Below, piece by piece: positions 1 to 8,137 of a stretch of 29,859 nucleotides of DNA (within the stretch, counting starts at the first letter, position 1; every line of letters starts with the position of its first letter). This stretch comes from Acidobacteriaceae bacterium. Its GTDB lineage: Bacteria; Acidobacteriota; Terriglobia; Terriglobales; Acidobacteriaceae. The stretch lies in assembly GCA_027364815.1 (NCBI GenBank), contig DAHXOQ010000008.1:1-29859 (forward strand). Direction: 5' to 3'. A program made the translations under genes and the position numbers. A model generated the notes under the pieces. It saw nothing but the letters and a program-made list of their open reading frames with translations. It was not told the DNA's origin and did not search any database.

Positions 1-1115
1 GAGAGGAGGCGGATGAGGGTGGATTTGCCAGCGCCGTTGACGCCGACCAATGCGACGCGATCACCGCGTTCGATGGAGAAGCGCGCATTTGAAAATACAT
101 GCTTGGCTCCGTAGCTTTTGGAGAGATTTTCAGCTTCGACAACCATGCGGCCTGAGGGCGGCGGCTGGGGAAATTTGAAATGCATGACGGGTTCATCTTC
201 AGGGATCTCGATGCGCACGATTTTCTCGAGCTCTTTGATGCGCGATTGAACCTGTTTGGCTTTTGTGGCCTGGGCGCGGAAGCGATTGATAAAACTTTCG
301 AGGTGCTCAATCTGGATGCGCTGATTGCGCCATGCGGCGGTGAGCTGCTCGCGACGCTCGTCTTTTTCCTTGAGATATTTTGTGTAGTTGCCGCTGTAGA
401 GATGAAGGCGCTTGTTCCAGATTTCAGCGGTGCGGTCAATGGTGACGTCGAGGAAGTAACGATCGTGGGAGATGAGAATGTAACCGAAGGGATAGGCTTT
501 GAGATATTCCTCAAGCCAGTTGCGGGTTTCGAGGTCGAGGTGGTTGGTGGGCTCGTCGAGGAGGAGGAGGTTGGGTTTGGCGAGGAGCAGGTTGGCGAGA
601 GCGATGCGCATTTGCCAGCCGCCGGAAAATTCGCTGGTGGAGCGCGACCAATCATCTTTGCCGAAGCCGAGCCCAGTGAGTACGGAGCCGACCTGCGCGT
701 CGAGCGCGTAACCATCGAGTGCGTGAAAGCGCTCCTGCAGCGTGGAGTAGCGCTCGGCTGCGGAGTCGTACTCGGGGCCTGCGTGGTCGAGTGTTGACAA
801 CTGACCGGCGAGGAGCTCGATCTCGTCTTCCATTTGATGGAGGGAATCGAAGACGGTGAGGCACTCCTCAAAAATTGTGCGACCGCTGAGTTGGAGGCCG
901 TCTTGAGGGAGGTAGCCGATGCTCATGCCACGGGTCTGTTGCATGGAGCCGTAATCGAGATGCTCGAGTCCGGCGAGGATCTTCATGAGCGTGGATTTTC
1001 CGGTTCCGTTGGCGCCGACGAGCGCGGTCTTTTCCCTGGCGCGGATGAGCCAGTTGGCGTCAAGGAATAATTCGCGCGGCCCGAAGCGTTTGCCTGCATT
1101 TTGAAGTGATAACAT
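1..1115 (-). CDS. ABC-F family ATPase (partial, C-terminus outside window)
   Basis: Soluble protein with two ABC ATPase domains and no membrane segment. ABC-F proteins act on the ribosome as translation factors or antibiotic-protection factors; some members have no known role. Visible in order: Walker A GANGTGKST near residue 35, signature FSGGWQMRIALA, Walker B LLLLDEPTNHLD, the Arg/Lys-rich inter-domain linker typical of the family (…FINRFRAQATKAKQVQSRIKELEK), and a second Walker A GVNGAGKST close to the window edge. About 371 residues are present; the rest of the second ATPase domain lies beyond base 1. The ATG at 1115 follows an in-frame TGA directly, which fixes the start. It lies 29 bases after the stop of the next minus-strand gene, so the two could be co-transcribed. 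The subfamily (Uup, YbiT or YheS-like) cannot be settled from this fragment. Confidence 0.93.
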   Translation of the reverse strand, partial: MLSLQNAGKRFGPRELFLDANWLIRAREKTALVGANGTGKSTLMKILAGLEHLDYGSMQQTRGMSIGYLPQDGLQLSGRTIFEECLTVFDSLHQMEDEIELLAGQLSTLDHAGPEYDSAAERYSTLQERFHALDGYALDAQVGSVLTGLGFGKDDWSRSTSEFSGGWQMRIALANLLLAKPNLLLLDEPTNHLDLETRNWLEEYLKAYPFGYILISHDRYFLDVTIDRTAEIWNKRLHLYSGNYTKYLKEKDERREQLTAAWRNQRIQIEHLESFINRFRAQATKAKQVQSRIKELEKIVRIEIPEDEPVMHFKFPQPPPSGRMVVEAENLSKSYGAKHVFSNARFSIERGDRVALVGVNGAGKSTLIRLL

Positions 1116-1144
1116 TCACTTCTATTTTCGCAGAGTGCGGTGGT

Positions 1145-4096
1145 TTATTTGATGTGCGTCGCGTAGAGCGTGGTTCGGGTGAGGATGAAGAGGGTTTTTC
1201 CATCGCCGCCACCGAAGAGGAGCTGCTCGGGACGGCCGGGTACGTGAATGGTGCGCAGGGGCTTGCCATCGGGCGAGTAGACGTAGATTTCACCGGCGGC
1301 GAGGTAGACATTGCCGGCAGGATCGACGGCGACACTCTCGCCACCTTCTTCAGCAAAGAGTTTTGGATTGGAGAGATTGCCGTCATCGCCGACGGTGACT
1401 TCGAAGGTCTTCTCCTGCGATTCATCGCTGACGTAAAACTTTTTGCCGGGCTCGGCGGTCGCGAGTCCGTAAGCGCGGAGGCCGTCGTGCATGTTGGTTC
1501 CGTAGTAGAGAGAGCCTTTGACGAAATCGTCACCGGTGGGAATGAAGACGGAGCCATCGGGGGAGACGAATTGCCAGGGTCTTTTTTCTGCGATGTACGC
1601 GGGGAAATCATTTTCGTTGCGCCAGTAATCGACGGGGATGATTGCCTTCGCTCCGGGACGTGCGGCAGTGGGTTGGGCTTTGAGGAGTTCGACGTTGAGA
1701 TCAGCATTAAGATCAGGGTCGTCCGGCTTGAAGGTGTAGACGGTGCCGTTGCCTTGATAGGAGACGACGAGCAGGTTGCCGGATTTGTCGAAGGCGAGGT
1801 TGACGGGATCGAGAGGATTGTCGCGTACCTTGATGAGTTCGTGATTTGCAACTGACCAGTGATAGATGGTTTGCCAATGCGCATCGATAAAATAGGGGTC
1901 GCCATTGGGAGCGATTGCGCCGCCTGAGATGTTGAAGAAACCGTCGACAATTTTTTCAACTTCCTTGTCGTGTGCGGGATGATTGCCGGGATTCCCGTCG
2001 GAAAAATCGAGCCATGCGAATTCGCGATTGCGAATTGAAAGGTGATCATTTGCGCTGAAGACGGCATCGTCGAAGGAAGCTTTGCAATCGCTGTAAATGT
2101 GAATGTTGCGGAAGTGGATGTTCTGCGAGTTCTGAACTTCGATTGCGTAAGGGAAGGGCTGGAACATGCTGACGACGCGGTAGGAGTGGTAGTTGGCGAT
2201 GGTGATGTCGTTGGAGTTGGTGATTTCGAGGGGAAGAGCGAAGCCGCCCTCGCCGCGTTCTTCTTCTGTTTGGAGGGCGTAGATTTGCCAGTGCGCGGCG
2301 TTGTGGATTTGGATTTCGTTGCGGACGTGATGCTCGCTGGAGAGTTCATAGACGCGGCCTGGAGTGGAGGTATTTGAAATCAACATTCCAGCTTGCGCAA
2401 AAGTGCTCGGCGTCCAGATGTCCATGAAAGTGCCGCCTCCGCCATCGGTGATCCAGAGGCTTGGATACTGGCCATTCCAGCGGCGTTCGAGGTCGGAGTC
2501 GGCGGTGTGGGTGTTGTTGTAGATGCTCCAACCGCGCGTGCGGGGCTTGGGGGTGGGATTGATGGGCGGATTGATATCAACGGTTCCGTGGCCGCCGAGG
2601 AAGCGCACATCGTTGACGAGAGAATTTGTTCCGGCCATCCATTTAAGAGCGACGGCGCGGGGATTGATTCCGTTTGTATAGAGGCCGATGCCTTGAATAA
2701 TGTTGGTGCCGTTGTGCGGCGCGATGAGCATGGGAACGGGGCTGCCGACTCCGGCGAAGGCGGGCGTGCGGTCGGCGAGGAAGATGCGGGTGAGGCTGGG
2801 ATGAAGTCCGATGAGAACTGTGTCCGGCTTGAGAGTGATGGTGTTGGTGATGCGATATTGGCCTTCGGGAAGATAGATGGTGCGGTGCGTGTCGATGGCA
2901 TTTTGCAGAGCTGCTGTGTCGTCGGCAACTCCGTCGCCGATTGCGCCGAGGTCGTGGAGATTTACCCAGGATTGCATGGGCGGAAGTGCGGGGACGTCGG
3001 AGATTACTGGCGGAGGGAGGGTTTGCACAGATAGAGCGTCGAAGATGTCTTCGATTTTTGAAGTTGACTCGATGGAAGCAAAGTGGAGGCCGTGGCTGAA
3101 AGTGGAGACAATGTACGCGCCGGATTTGCCTTGAATGATATTTCCGCTTTCACGGAGAAGAGCAAATTTTGGAACGGATTTGCAAGCGACGTTCTCGGCG
3201 TTGATTTCAGTGTGCGGGTTGCGCTCGTTGCTGATGATGATGGCGGGGCCGGAGATGTTTTCAAAGCGAGCGTCTTTGATCCAGAGTTCTTCGGGGTAGG
3301 TGGCGTCGATGTCGATTGCAGTGGGAAGGTTTTTGAATTGAGGGCGGACGAGGGTGAGTCCGGCTTCATGCTCTCGGATGGCTGATTCGCGCTGATCTTC
3401 GAAAGTGGAATCGATGACGGTGAATTGCCAGCCGGGTGATGGCTTGCGGGTCCAGATTCCGTAGCGACCGCCGAAGAAGTGCAGATCTTCAGCGAAGTTA
3501 CCGCCATCGTGAATACCTGCGAGTCCGGAGCCGATGTGGAAGTCAATGTGGGCGAGGAAACAATGCTGGGCGTATCGGGCGCGCACTGCGACGGCGGCTG
3601 GATTGCCCGCGCCGATTTCGAAGTCCACATTGCTGAGCGCGGAGTAGAAGGTGCCGGGAGTGGCATCGCCAGGTTTAGTGGTTTTGCTCAATATGGAGCC
3701 GTCCCATTGGCGCGTGCCGGGGCGGTTGCCGGCGAAGAAGACCATGTTGTTTGGATCGCTCTGAAAGCCTGGGGAATTGTCAGCGAGCACAAAAACGGGG
3801 CGCGTTGGACCGAAGCCAATTAAGCGCACACCGGGCCAGATGTAAAGAGTTCTGGAGAGACGGTAACGACCGCTGGGAAGGAGGACGACGCCGGCTTCGT
3901 GCGCGTCATGCGCTTTGTCGATGGCTTGTTGAAGGGCGTCTGTGTCGTCGGCGATTCCATCTGCTTTGACGGGAAAATTCGCCGCGGTTACGACAACGGC
4001 CTGCGTGTCTTTTGGGAGTTCAGAGTAGTAAGAGTTTGCGAGCAGGGTGGGTGTTGCCAGAATCAGTGTTGCAAAAGTGAGCCATATCTTCATCAT
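1145..4096 (-). CDS. Secreted pectate-lyase-fold protein with C-terminal beta-propeller
   Basis: Probably an exported carbohydrate-active or polysaccharide-binding protein of about 983 residues. An N-terminal signal peptide (MMKIWLTFATLILATPTLLA) is followed by two copies of the pectate_lyase_3 (GH28/GH55-related) right-handed beta-helix start: the first begins AANFPVKADGIADDTDALQQAID and the second, about 350 residues later, LHDLGAIGDGVADDTAALQNAI. The last ~300 residues resemble an SMP-30/NHL propeller (VDGFFNISGGAIAPNGDPYF, then VAVDPAGNVYLAAGEIYVYS). An upstream ATG at 4150 would add 18 residues that break the signal-peptide pattern; GAGG eight bases before 4096 favours the later start. 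Substrate and catalytic residues cannot be assigned from sequence alone. The reverse strand and other frames carry long spurious open frames here. Confidence 0.85.
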   Translation of the reverse strand: MMKIWLTFATLILATPTLLANSYYSELPKDTQAVVVTAANFPVKADGIADDTDALQQAIDKAHDAHEAGVVLLPSGRYRLSRTLYIWPGVRLIGFGPTRPVFVLADNSPGFQSDPNNMVFFAGNRPGTRQWDGSILSKTTKPGDATPGTFYSALSNVDFEIGAGNPAAVAVRARYAQHCFLAHIDFHIGSGLAGIHDGGNFAEDLHFFGGRYGIWTRKPSPGWQFTVIDSTFEDQRESAIREHEAGLTLVRPQFKNLPTAIDIDATYPEELWIKDARFENISGPAIIISNERNPHTEINAENVACKSVPKFALLRESGNIIQGKSGAYIVSTFSHGLHFASIESTSKIEDIFDALSVQTLPPPVISDVPALPPMQSWVNLHDLGAIGDGVADDTAALQNAIDTHRTIYLPEGQYRITNTITLKPDTVLIGLHPSLTRIFLADRTPAFAGVGSPVPMLIAPHNGTNIIQGIGLYTNGINPRAVALKWMAGTNSLVNDVRFLGGHGTVDINPPINPTPKPRTRGWSIYNNTHTADSDLERRWNGQYPSLWITDGGGGTFMDIWTPSTFAQAGMLISNTSTPGRVYELSSEHHVRNEIQIHNAAHWQIYALQTEEERGEGGFALPLEITNSNDITIANYHSYRVVSMFQPFPYAIEVQNSQNIHFRNIHIYSDCKASFDDAVFSANDHLSIRNREFAWLDFSDGNPGNHPAHDKEVEKIVDGFFNISGGAIAPNGDPYFIDAHWQTIYHWSVANHELIKVRDNPLDPVNLAFDKSGNLLVVSYQGNGTVYTFKPDDPDLNADLNVELLKAQPTAARPGAKAIIPVDYWRNENDFPAYIAEKRPWQFVSPDGSVFIPTGDDFVKGSLYYGTNMHDGLRAYGLATAEPGKKFYVSDESQEKTFEVTVGDDGNLSNPKLFAEEGGESVAVDPAGNVYLAAGEIYVYSPDGKPLRTIHVPGRPEQLLFGGGDGKTLFILTRTTLYATHIK

Positions 4097-4104
4097 CGCA
4101 AGTG

Positions 4105-4108
4105 CCTC
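4105..4108 (-). promoter_or_regulatory. Shine-Dalgarno fixing the start at 4096
   Basis: GAGG on the minus strand lies eight bases upstream of the ATG at 4096. The ATG is followed by a second ATG and then the signal peptide. This supports the shorter form over the ATG at 4150. Confidence 0.5.
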
Positions 4109-4261
4109 GTAGTCGGAATCGAGCTTGAGTTGAATGGTGCAGGAGAGCATTTTTCATTGCTGAATCAAGACAGGATGAGGATAGCACTTTGCCGGTTGAG
4201 TGCATGGTTCATGGAAGAGCTTATGCAATTGTGAGACTGTAAAAGCCACAGATCCTGCGAG

Positions 4262-4289
4262 CAATTCATTCATCAGAGCGGATGAATTG
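4262..4289. repeat. 8-bp inverted repeat (CAATTCAT…ATGAATTG)
   Basis: Perfect 8-bp arms at 4262-4269 and 4282-4289 are separated by 12 bases. The site sits midway between two divergent genes, so it could be an operator. The sequence shows only the symmetry. Confidence 0.4.
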
Positions 4290-4434
4290 AGCACAACAAT
4301 TCTGACTAGTAACCGACGAGTGTGAATTAGTATCTCCACAAGCAGTTAGGGGACAGAGATTTACGGTCTACAAGCAGAATTTAGTGTGCAACAGGAGCCG
4401 GGGTCGTTAGTGGTGGAGGTAAAATGATAGATAA

Positions 4435-4450
4435 GCTGACGGGTGTCAGC
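4435..4450. repeat. 6-bp hairpin GCTGAC-GGGT-GTCAGC
   Basis: A perfect 6-bp stem with a 4-base loop lies about 105 bases upstream of the PAP2 start. No T-run follows, so it is not a convincing terminator. It may be an operator or part of the PAP2 leader. Confidence 0.35.
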
Positions 4451-4554
4451 AACGCGTGGATCCATACAACGAAGCGCCGTATTTTGGAGTTGAGAAGGAA
4501 AGTGGAATTGAATTTCTGCGGGAGCTAATTGAAACAGAGCAAAGCATTTGAAAG

Positions 4555-5385
4555 TTGTGGACACACGTGGAACACACATTTCGTAACTACTTTTATAGGC
4601 TGGCATTTTGTGCTTTGATATTTGGCGCAAGCCTAGCGTCACAGGCGCAGAGCACTACGAACTCTGAATTGACTGCACCGCTGCCAGATGCACCGAATCC
4701 GCAGGTGCAAGATCGAGATGCAGCGACGTTGCGCAACTTGCCGAGGAACTTTCTCAAAGATCAGGGTGCAATCTGGACGAGTCCCGCGCACATACGTGCG
4801 CACGATCTGGAGTGGCTGGTACCGCTGGGAGTTGCAACGGGAGTGGCTTTTGCGACCGATCATCATACGATGACGCAAGTTGTTTCCTATGACTCAAGTT
4901 TTAACCAGAACAACATTACGACATCCAATGCAATGATCGGCGGGTTCATAGCTGCGCCAGTCGTTTTATATGGGTGGGGTCATTTTGAGAAGAACGAGCA
5001 CGCGCAGGAGGCCGGTATCCTGAGTGGAGAAGCGATGCTGGATGCCCTTGTTGTTGAGCAGGGGTTGAAGCTGATGACGTGGCGTGAGCGGCCAAGCGTG
5101 GACAACGCAAACGGTCATTTTTATCAATCCGCTGCGGGACTCGACTCCTCATTTCCATCATCGCACAGTTTGATTGCGTGGGCTGCGGCATCTGCAATCG
5201 CCAGTGAATACCACTCCCCATGGGCCCAGATTGTTGTCTACTCGGCTGCCACAGGCGTGAGTCTCACGCGCGTCCTGGGTCGAGAACATTTTCCTTCGGA
5301 TGTGCTGGTGGGCGCTGCGACAGGATGGCTCATCGGGCATTATGTTGTACACCGTCACCGCAGGCATGCAATCGCAAAACACTGA
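4555..5385 (+). CDS. PAP2-family (type 2) acid phosphatase, exported
   Basis: Likely removes phosphate from a lipid or small phosphoester at the cell envelope; undecaprenyl-pyrophosphate phosphatase and lipid phosphatase are family examples. The three PAP2 motifs are present: KLMTWRERP (KX6RP; K172, R179, P180), FPSSHS (P201-H204), and TRVLGREHFPSD (R239, H245). A hydrophobic segment at residues 16-31 ending in an AQA-like site suggests a signal peptide, and hydrophobic stretches run through 88-101, 126-140, 205-216 and 225-238. The 276-residue form starts at TTG 4555; a GTG at 4567 is equally possible and neither has a clear ribosome binding site. It stands alone, divergent from the pectate-lyase-fold gene and upstream of a tRNA. 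Substrate cannot be inferred. Confidence 0.88.
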   Translation: MWTHVEHTFRNYFYRLAFCALIFGASLASQAQSTTNSELTAPLPDAPNPQVQDRDAATLRNLPRNFLKDQGAIWTSPAHIRAHDLEWLVPLGVATGVAFATDHHTMTQVVSYDSSFNQNNITTSNAMIGGFIAAPVVLYGWGHFEKNEHAQEAGILSGEAMLDALVVEQGLKLMTWRERPSVDNANGHFYQSAAGLDSSFPSSHSLIAWAAASAIASEYHSPWAQIVVYSAATGVSLTRVLGREHFPSDVLVGAATGWLIGHYVVHRHRRHAIAKH

Positions 5386-5511
5386 GATCTGCAGGTTTAG
5401 GAAATCAGAAACCGCCGCAGCACTCCGTCATTTTTGCGTTGACCAGAACGAGTGATGCCAACTGCGACAGAATCCGCTACACTCGAAGATGCAGCACTGT
5501 AAGTCATTGAA

Positions 5512-5587
<76 letters not shown>

Positions 5588-6005
5588 CTTGGACTTAATT
5601 ATTCATTTCATTTTAGAGACGCCTGACAGGTTTATACATTGTTCAATTTTCATTGAAATGCAGTCGCTACCCATTACATTTTGGCGCATGGCGTAGTCGG
5701 CGAAGCAAATTGATTGCAGGACGGCAAGCTGATTTGTGCGACACGCAATTTTCAATGTATGAATTGTGATGAGTTTTGCTGTGTCATAGCGCCGTCAGCA
5801 TTCATTGCCGTTCAAATTCTTTCAGCGGCCGGGCAGACAATGATGGTGGGATTGACCGGTTGCGAAGAATACTTTACACCTGAGAGATGGTTCGGTAAGT
5901 ATCTCTCAACAACTGGACTTTGAAATTATCTCAAGATACTTTTCCAAGTAATCATGATTGTTGTATGATGTTGCTCGATCGACTACTCTTCCCCCTGGAG
6001 GCGAT
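5588..6005. other. Intergenic region, no gene seen
   Basis: These 418 bases lie between the CAU tRNA and the small secreted protein. A 69-codon open frame at 5714-5923 has no ribosome binding site and no recognisable protein features. The only supported element is the promoter at the right end (5941-5969). Confidence 0.5.
5941..5969 (+). promoter_or_regulatory. Putative sigma70-type promoter of the small secreted protein
   Basis: -35 TTTCCA (5941-5946), a 17-base spacer and -10 TATGAT (5964-5969). Transcription would begin near 5976, giving a leader of about 30 bases before the ATG at 6006. The -10 matches consensus at five of six bases, the -35 at four of six. Confidence 0.45.
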
Positions 6006-6302
6006 ATGAAAAGATTTTTTGCAATATGCGTGGTTGTACTGTGTTTCTCAGCGAGTGCCTTTGCTGACGAATTCAAGGGTTTTGTTGAAGACACTGCGTG
6101 TTCAACCAAGCCTGCGATGAAGAATGATTCCGAGTGCGCCAAAAGGTGCATCAAGCGCGGCTCTCCCGCGGTGCTGGTTACGGCAGACGGCAAGATTTAT
6201 CAGATCGCCAATCAGGATAAGATCATCCCGAAAGCCGGTGAGAATGTGACGATTCAAGGCACATTAAAAGGCGATACGATTACGATTGAAAGCGTCAACT
6301 GA
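6006..6302 (+). CDS. Small secreted protein, DUF5818-like
   Basis: 98 residues with a clear signal peptide (MKRFFAICVVVLCFSASAFA, cleavage after AFA). The mature part is about 78 residues with three cysteines (the ACST, ECAK and RCIK contexts) and ends in a short beta-rich segment (GENVTIQGTLKGDTITIESV). The pattern F-x-G-x-V-x-D-x-x-C … C-x-x-x-C … V-T-A-D-G-K-I-Y-x-I … G-x-x-V resembles the small exported proteins labelled DUF5818 in Acidobacteriota; this is from memory and needs a profile search. Function unknown; likely periplasmic or extracellular. GGAG sits about seven bases before the ATG at 6006, which decides the start over an upstream in-frame TTG at 5958. It converges on paaY with an 18-base gap. 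Confidence 0.75.
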   Translation: MKRFFAICVVVLCFSASAFADEFKGFVEDTACSTKPAMKNDSECAKRCIKRGSPAVLVTADGKIYQIANQDKIIPKAGENVTIQGTLKGDTITIESVN

Positions 6303-6320
6303 GAGCGGTCTTGTACGCGA

Positions 6321-6932
6321 CTAAGTTGTTTTTCTCTTGAGCGCGAAAAGAGGATCGAGGCCGGCGATGGCTCCGAAGCGCTTGCGATCTGCTTCAACAG
6401 CGGTGAGCGGCGCAACGGAGCGCAGAGTCGCGAGGCTTCTGATTGCAAGATCCTGATAGACGCCGGTTCCGGCGGCCTTCCAGTCTATTTCCTGTTGAGT
6501 TAGCTCGCGAATCACTTTACCGGGCACTCCGGCGACGAGTGTGCGTGGTGGCACTTGCATATCAGCTTTGATAAAAGAAAGTGCCGCAACAATGCATTCT
6601 TCGCCAATGACAGCGTTGTCCATGATGACGGCGTTCATGCCAACCATGGCATTACGGCCAACCCGGCAACCGTGCAATATGGCTCCATGTCCAATGTGTC
6701 CGTTGACTTCAACAATCGTGTCGCACCCGGGAAAGCTATGCATGACGCATGTATCTTGCAGATTGCTTCCTTTATGCAAAATGAGCCGGCCAATATCTCC
6801 ACGCAAAACGGCGTTCGCTCCGATGTAGCACAGCGGTCCTACGATAACATCACCGATGAGTACGGCAGTTGGATGCACATACGCACTGGGATCGACGACG
6901 GGGATGATGCCATCAAATTCGTAAGTATTCAT
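6321..6932 (-). CDS. paaY: Phenylacetate-pathway thioesterase PaaY (hexapeptide-repeat)
   Basis: 203-residue left-handed beta-helix protein of the gamma-carbonic-anhydrase-like family. In E. coli PaaY hydrolyses dead-end ring-hydroxylated CoA thioesters formed during phenylacetate degradation. Seen here: N-terminus MNTYEFDGIIPVVDPSAYVH, hexapeptide repeats with VHPTAVLIGDVIVG, the Arg-Gly-Asp turn LRGDIGR, LQDTCVMHSFPG, then GHIGHGAILHGC with the metal-binding-type histidines, VGMNAVIMDNAVIGEECIV, and an alpha-helical C-terminus (LTQQEIDWKAAGTGVYQDL). This matches PaaY over its full length rather than a generic carbonic anhydrase. An upstream in-frame ATG at 6980 is inside paaJ and unlikely. 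The ATG at 6932 shares one base with the paaJ stop (TAATG), implying coupling. It is the last gene of the paa operon. Confidence 0.9.
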   Translation of the reverse strand: MNTYEFDGIIPVVDPSAYVHPTAVLIGDVIVGPLCYIGANAVLRGDIGRLILHKGSNLQDTCVMHSFPGCDTIVEVNGHIGHGAILHGCRVGRNAMVGMNAVIMDNAVIGEECIVAALSFIKADMQVPPRTLVAGVPGKVIRELTQQEIDWKAAGTGVYQDLAIRSLATLRSVAPLTAVEADRKRFGAIAGLDPLFALKRKTT

Positions 6933-8137
6933 TAAACTCTTTCCAAAATAACGGCGAGAGCCTGCCCGACGCCAATGCACATGGTGCAGAGAGCGTAACG
7001 GCCCTGGATCGCCTCCAGTTGATTGATTGCGGTTATGGCCAGTCTTGCGCCGGATGCGCCAAGGGGATGACCGATGGAGATGGCGCCGCCATTCGGATTT
7101 GTGCGTGGGTCGTCATCCCATAGACCGAGAGCTCGCGTTACGGCAAGCGCCTGTGCGGCGAAAGCTTCGTTGAGTTCAATTGTGTCCATTTGCGCTAGAG
7201 TGAGTCCGGCACGAGCCAGCACTTTTGGAACAGCGAGTGCGGGTGCGTATCCCATGATGCGTGGAGCAATTCCGGCGGCAGCGGCAGCCACAACACGGGC
7301 ACGCGGAGTTAATCCATGAGCCTTCACACCGGTTTCAGAGGCCATTAAAACTGCAGCCGCTCCATCGTTGATAGAGGAAGCATTGCCGGCTGTCACGGTG
7401 CCATTTTGCTTGACGATTCCCTTGAGCTTGCCAAGTACTTCTATTGTGGTTGTGGGGCGTGGTTGCTCATCTGTTGTGAACATGTGCGTCACGCCATTTT
7501 GTTGTTGAACGGCGACGGGAACAATTTGAGCGGCGAAAAATCCACGTTCATTTGCCTCAGCCCAACGTGCCTGGCTGCGCGCCGCGAATGCATCCTGATC
7601 GGCGCGCAAAATTCCAAATTCTTCGGCGACATTCTCTCCGGTCTCCGCCATGGAATCCACACCATATTGTGATTTGATTCGATGATTGACGAATCGCCAT
7701 CCCAGAGTTGTGTCTTCCATTTTTGCCGCACGGGCAAATGCACTCTCTGACTTTCCCATTACAAAAGGCGCTCGAGTCATGCTCTCAACACCGCCTGCAA
7801 TGAGAAGATCGCCTTCGCCGCTCTTGATTGCGCGCGCTCCCGCTGCAATCGCATCAAGGCTAGATCCGCAGAGTCGATTCAACGTTACAGCTGGAACGTC
7901 CACCGGCAATCCCGCTAGCAGAACAGCCATGCGGGCCACGTTGCGATTATCTTCACCCGCCTGGTTGGCGCATCCGTAAAGCAAATCGTCGACAGCAGCC
8001 CAATCGACATTTTTGTTGCGCTCCATCAATGCTTTAACCGGAATTGCGGCTAGATCATCGGTACGCACAGTTGCAAGTGCGCCGCCATATTTTCCAAATG
8101 GGGTACGAATGCAATCGCAAATGTAAGCAGAGTTCAT
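6932..8137 (-). CDS. paaJ: 3-oxoadipyl-CoA/3-oxo-5,6-dehydrosuberyl-CoA thiolase
   Basis: 401-residue thiolase that cleaves 3-oxo-5,6-dehydrosuberyl-CoA and 3-oxoadipyl-CoA with CoA, releasing acetyl-CoA and finally succinyl-CoA. The catalytic set is intact: nucleophilic Cys90 in LNRLCGSSLDAI, His357 in GGAISIGHPLGASGAR, and Cys387 in CTMCIGVGQ. Length is usual for the family. The sequence alone would also fit PcaF of the beta-ketoadipate pathway; the operon decides for PaaJ. Its ATG overlaps the paaI stop (ATGA, 8134-8137) and its stop overlaps the paaY start by one base. Confidence 0.95.
   Translation of the reverse strand: MNSAYICDCIRTPFGKYGGALATVRTDDLAAIPVKALMERNKNVDWAAVDDLLYGCANQAGEDNRNVARMAVLLAGLPVDVPAVTLNRLCGSSLDAIAAGARAIKSGEGDLLIAGGVESMTRAPFVMGKSESAFARAAKMEDTTLGWRFVNHRIKSQYGVDSMAETGENVAEEFGILRADQDAFAARSQARWAEANERGFFAAQIVPVAVQQQNGVTHMFTTDEQPRPTTTIEVLGKLKGIVKQNGTVTAGNASSINDGAAAVLMASETGVKAHGLTPRARVVAAAAAGIAPRIMGYAPALAVPKVLARAGLTLAQMDTIELNEAFAAQALAVTRALGLWDDDPRTNPNGGAISIGHPLGASGARLAITAINQLEAIQGRYALCTMCIGVGQALAVILERV

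Larger units (their letters stand above)
4097..4554. other. Divergent intergenic region
   Basis: This 458-base non-coding stretch separates the minus-strand pectate-lyase-fold gene from the plus-strand PAP2 gene, so it must hold both promoters. No strong -35/-10 pair was seen for either side. The recognisable structures are the two inverted repeats listed separately at 4262 and 4435. Short open frames here lack coding character and a ribosome binding site. Confidence 0.5.

Noticed and set aside
180..797. 205-codon plus-strand frame
   Set aside because: It is antisense to the ABC-F gene, which carries all the ATPase motifs.
1060..2349. 429-codon minus-strand open frame and long plus-strand frames (1106-1855, 2042-2377, 2393-3034) over the pectate-lyase-fold gene
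   Set aside because: They are out-of-frame shadows with low-complexity Ser/Thr/Pro or Asp/Gly/Val composition; the 1145-4096 frame has a signal peptide and recognisable domains.
5714..5923. 69-codon frame between the CAU tRNA and the small secreted protein
   Set aside because: No ribosome binding site, no signal peptide or domain, and it ends just before a good promoter.
6302..6321. Bidirectional terminator between the small secreted protein and paaY
   Set aside because: The 18-base gap contains no stem followed by a T-run.
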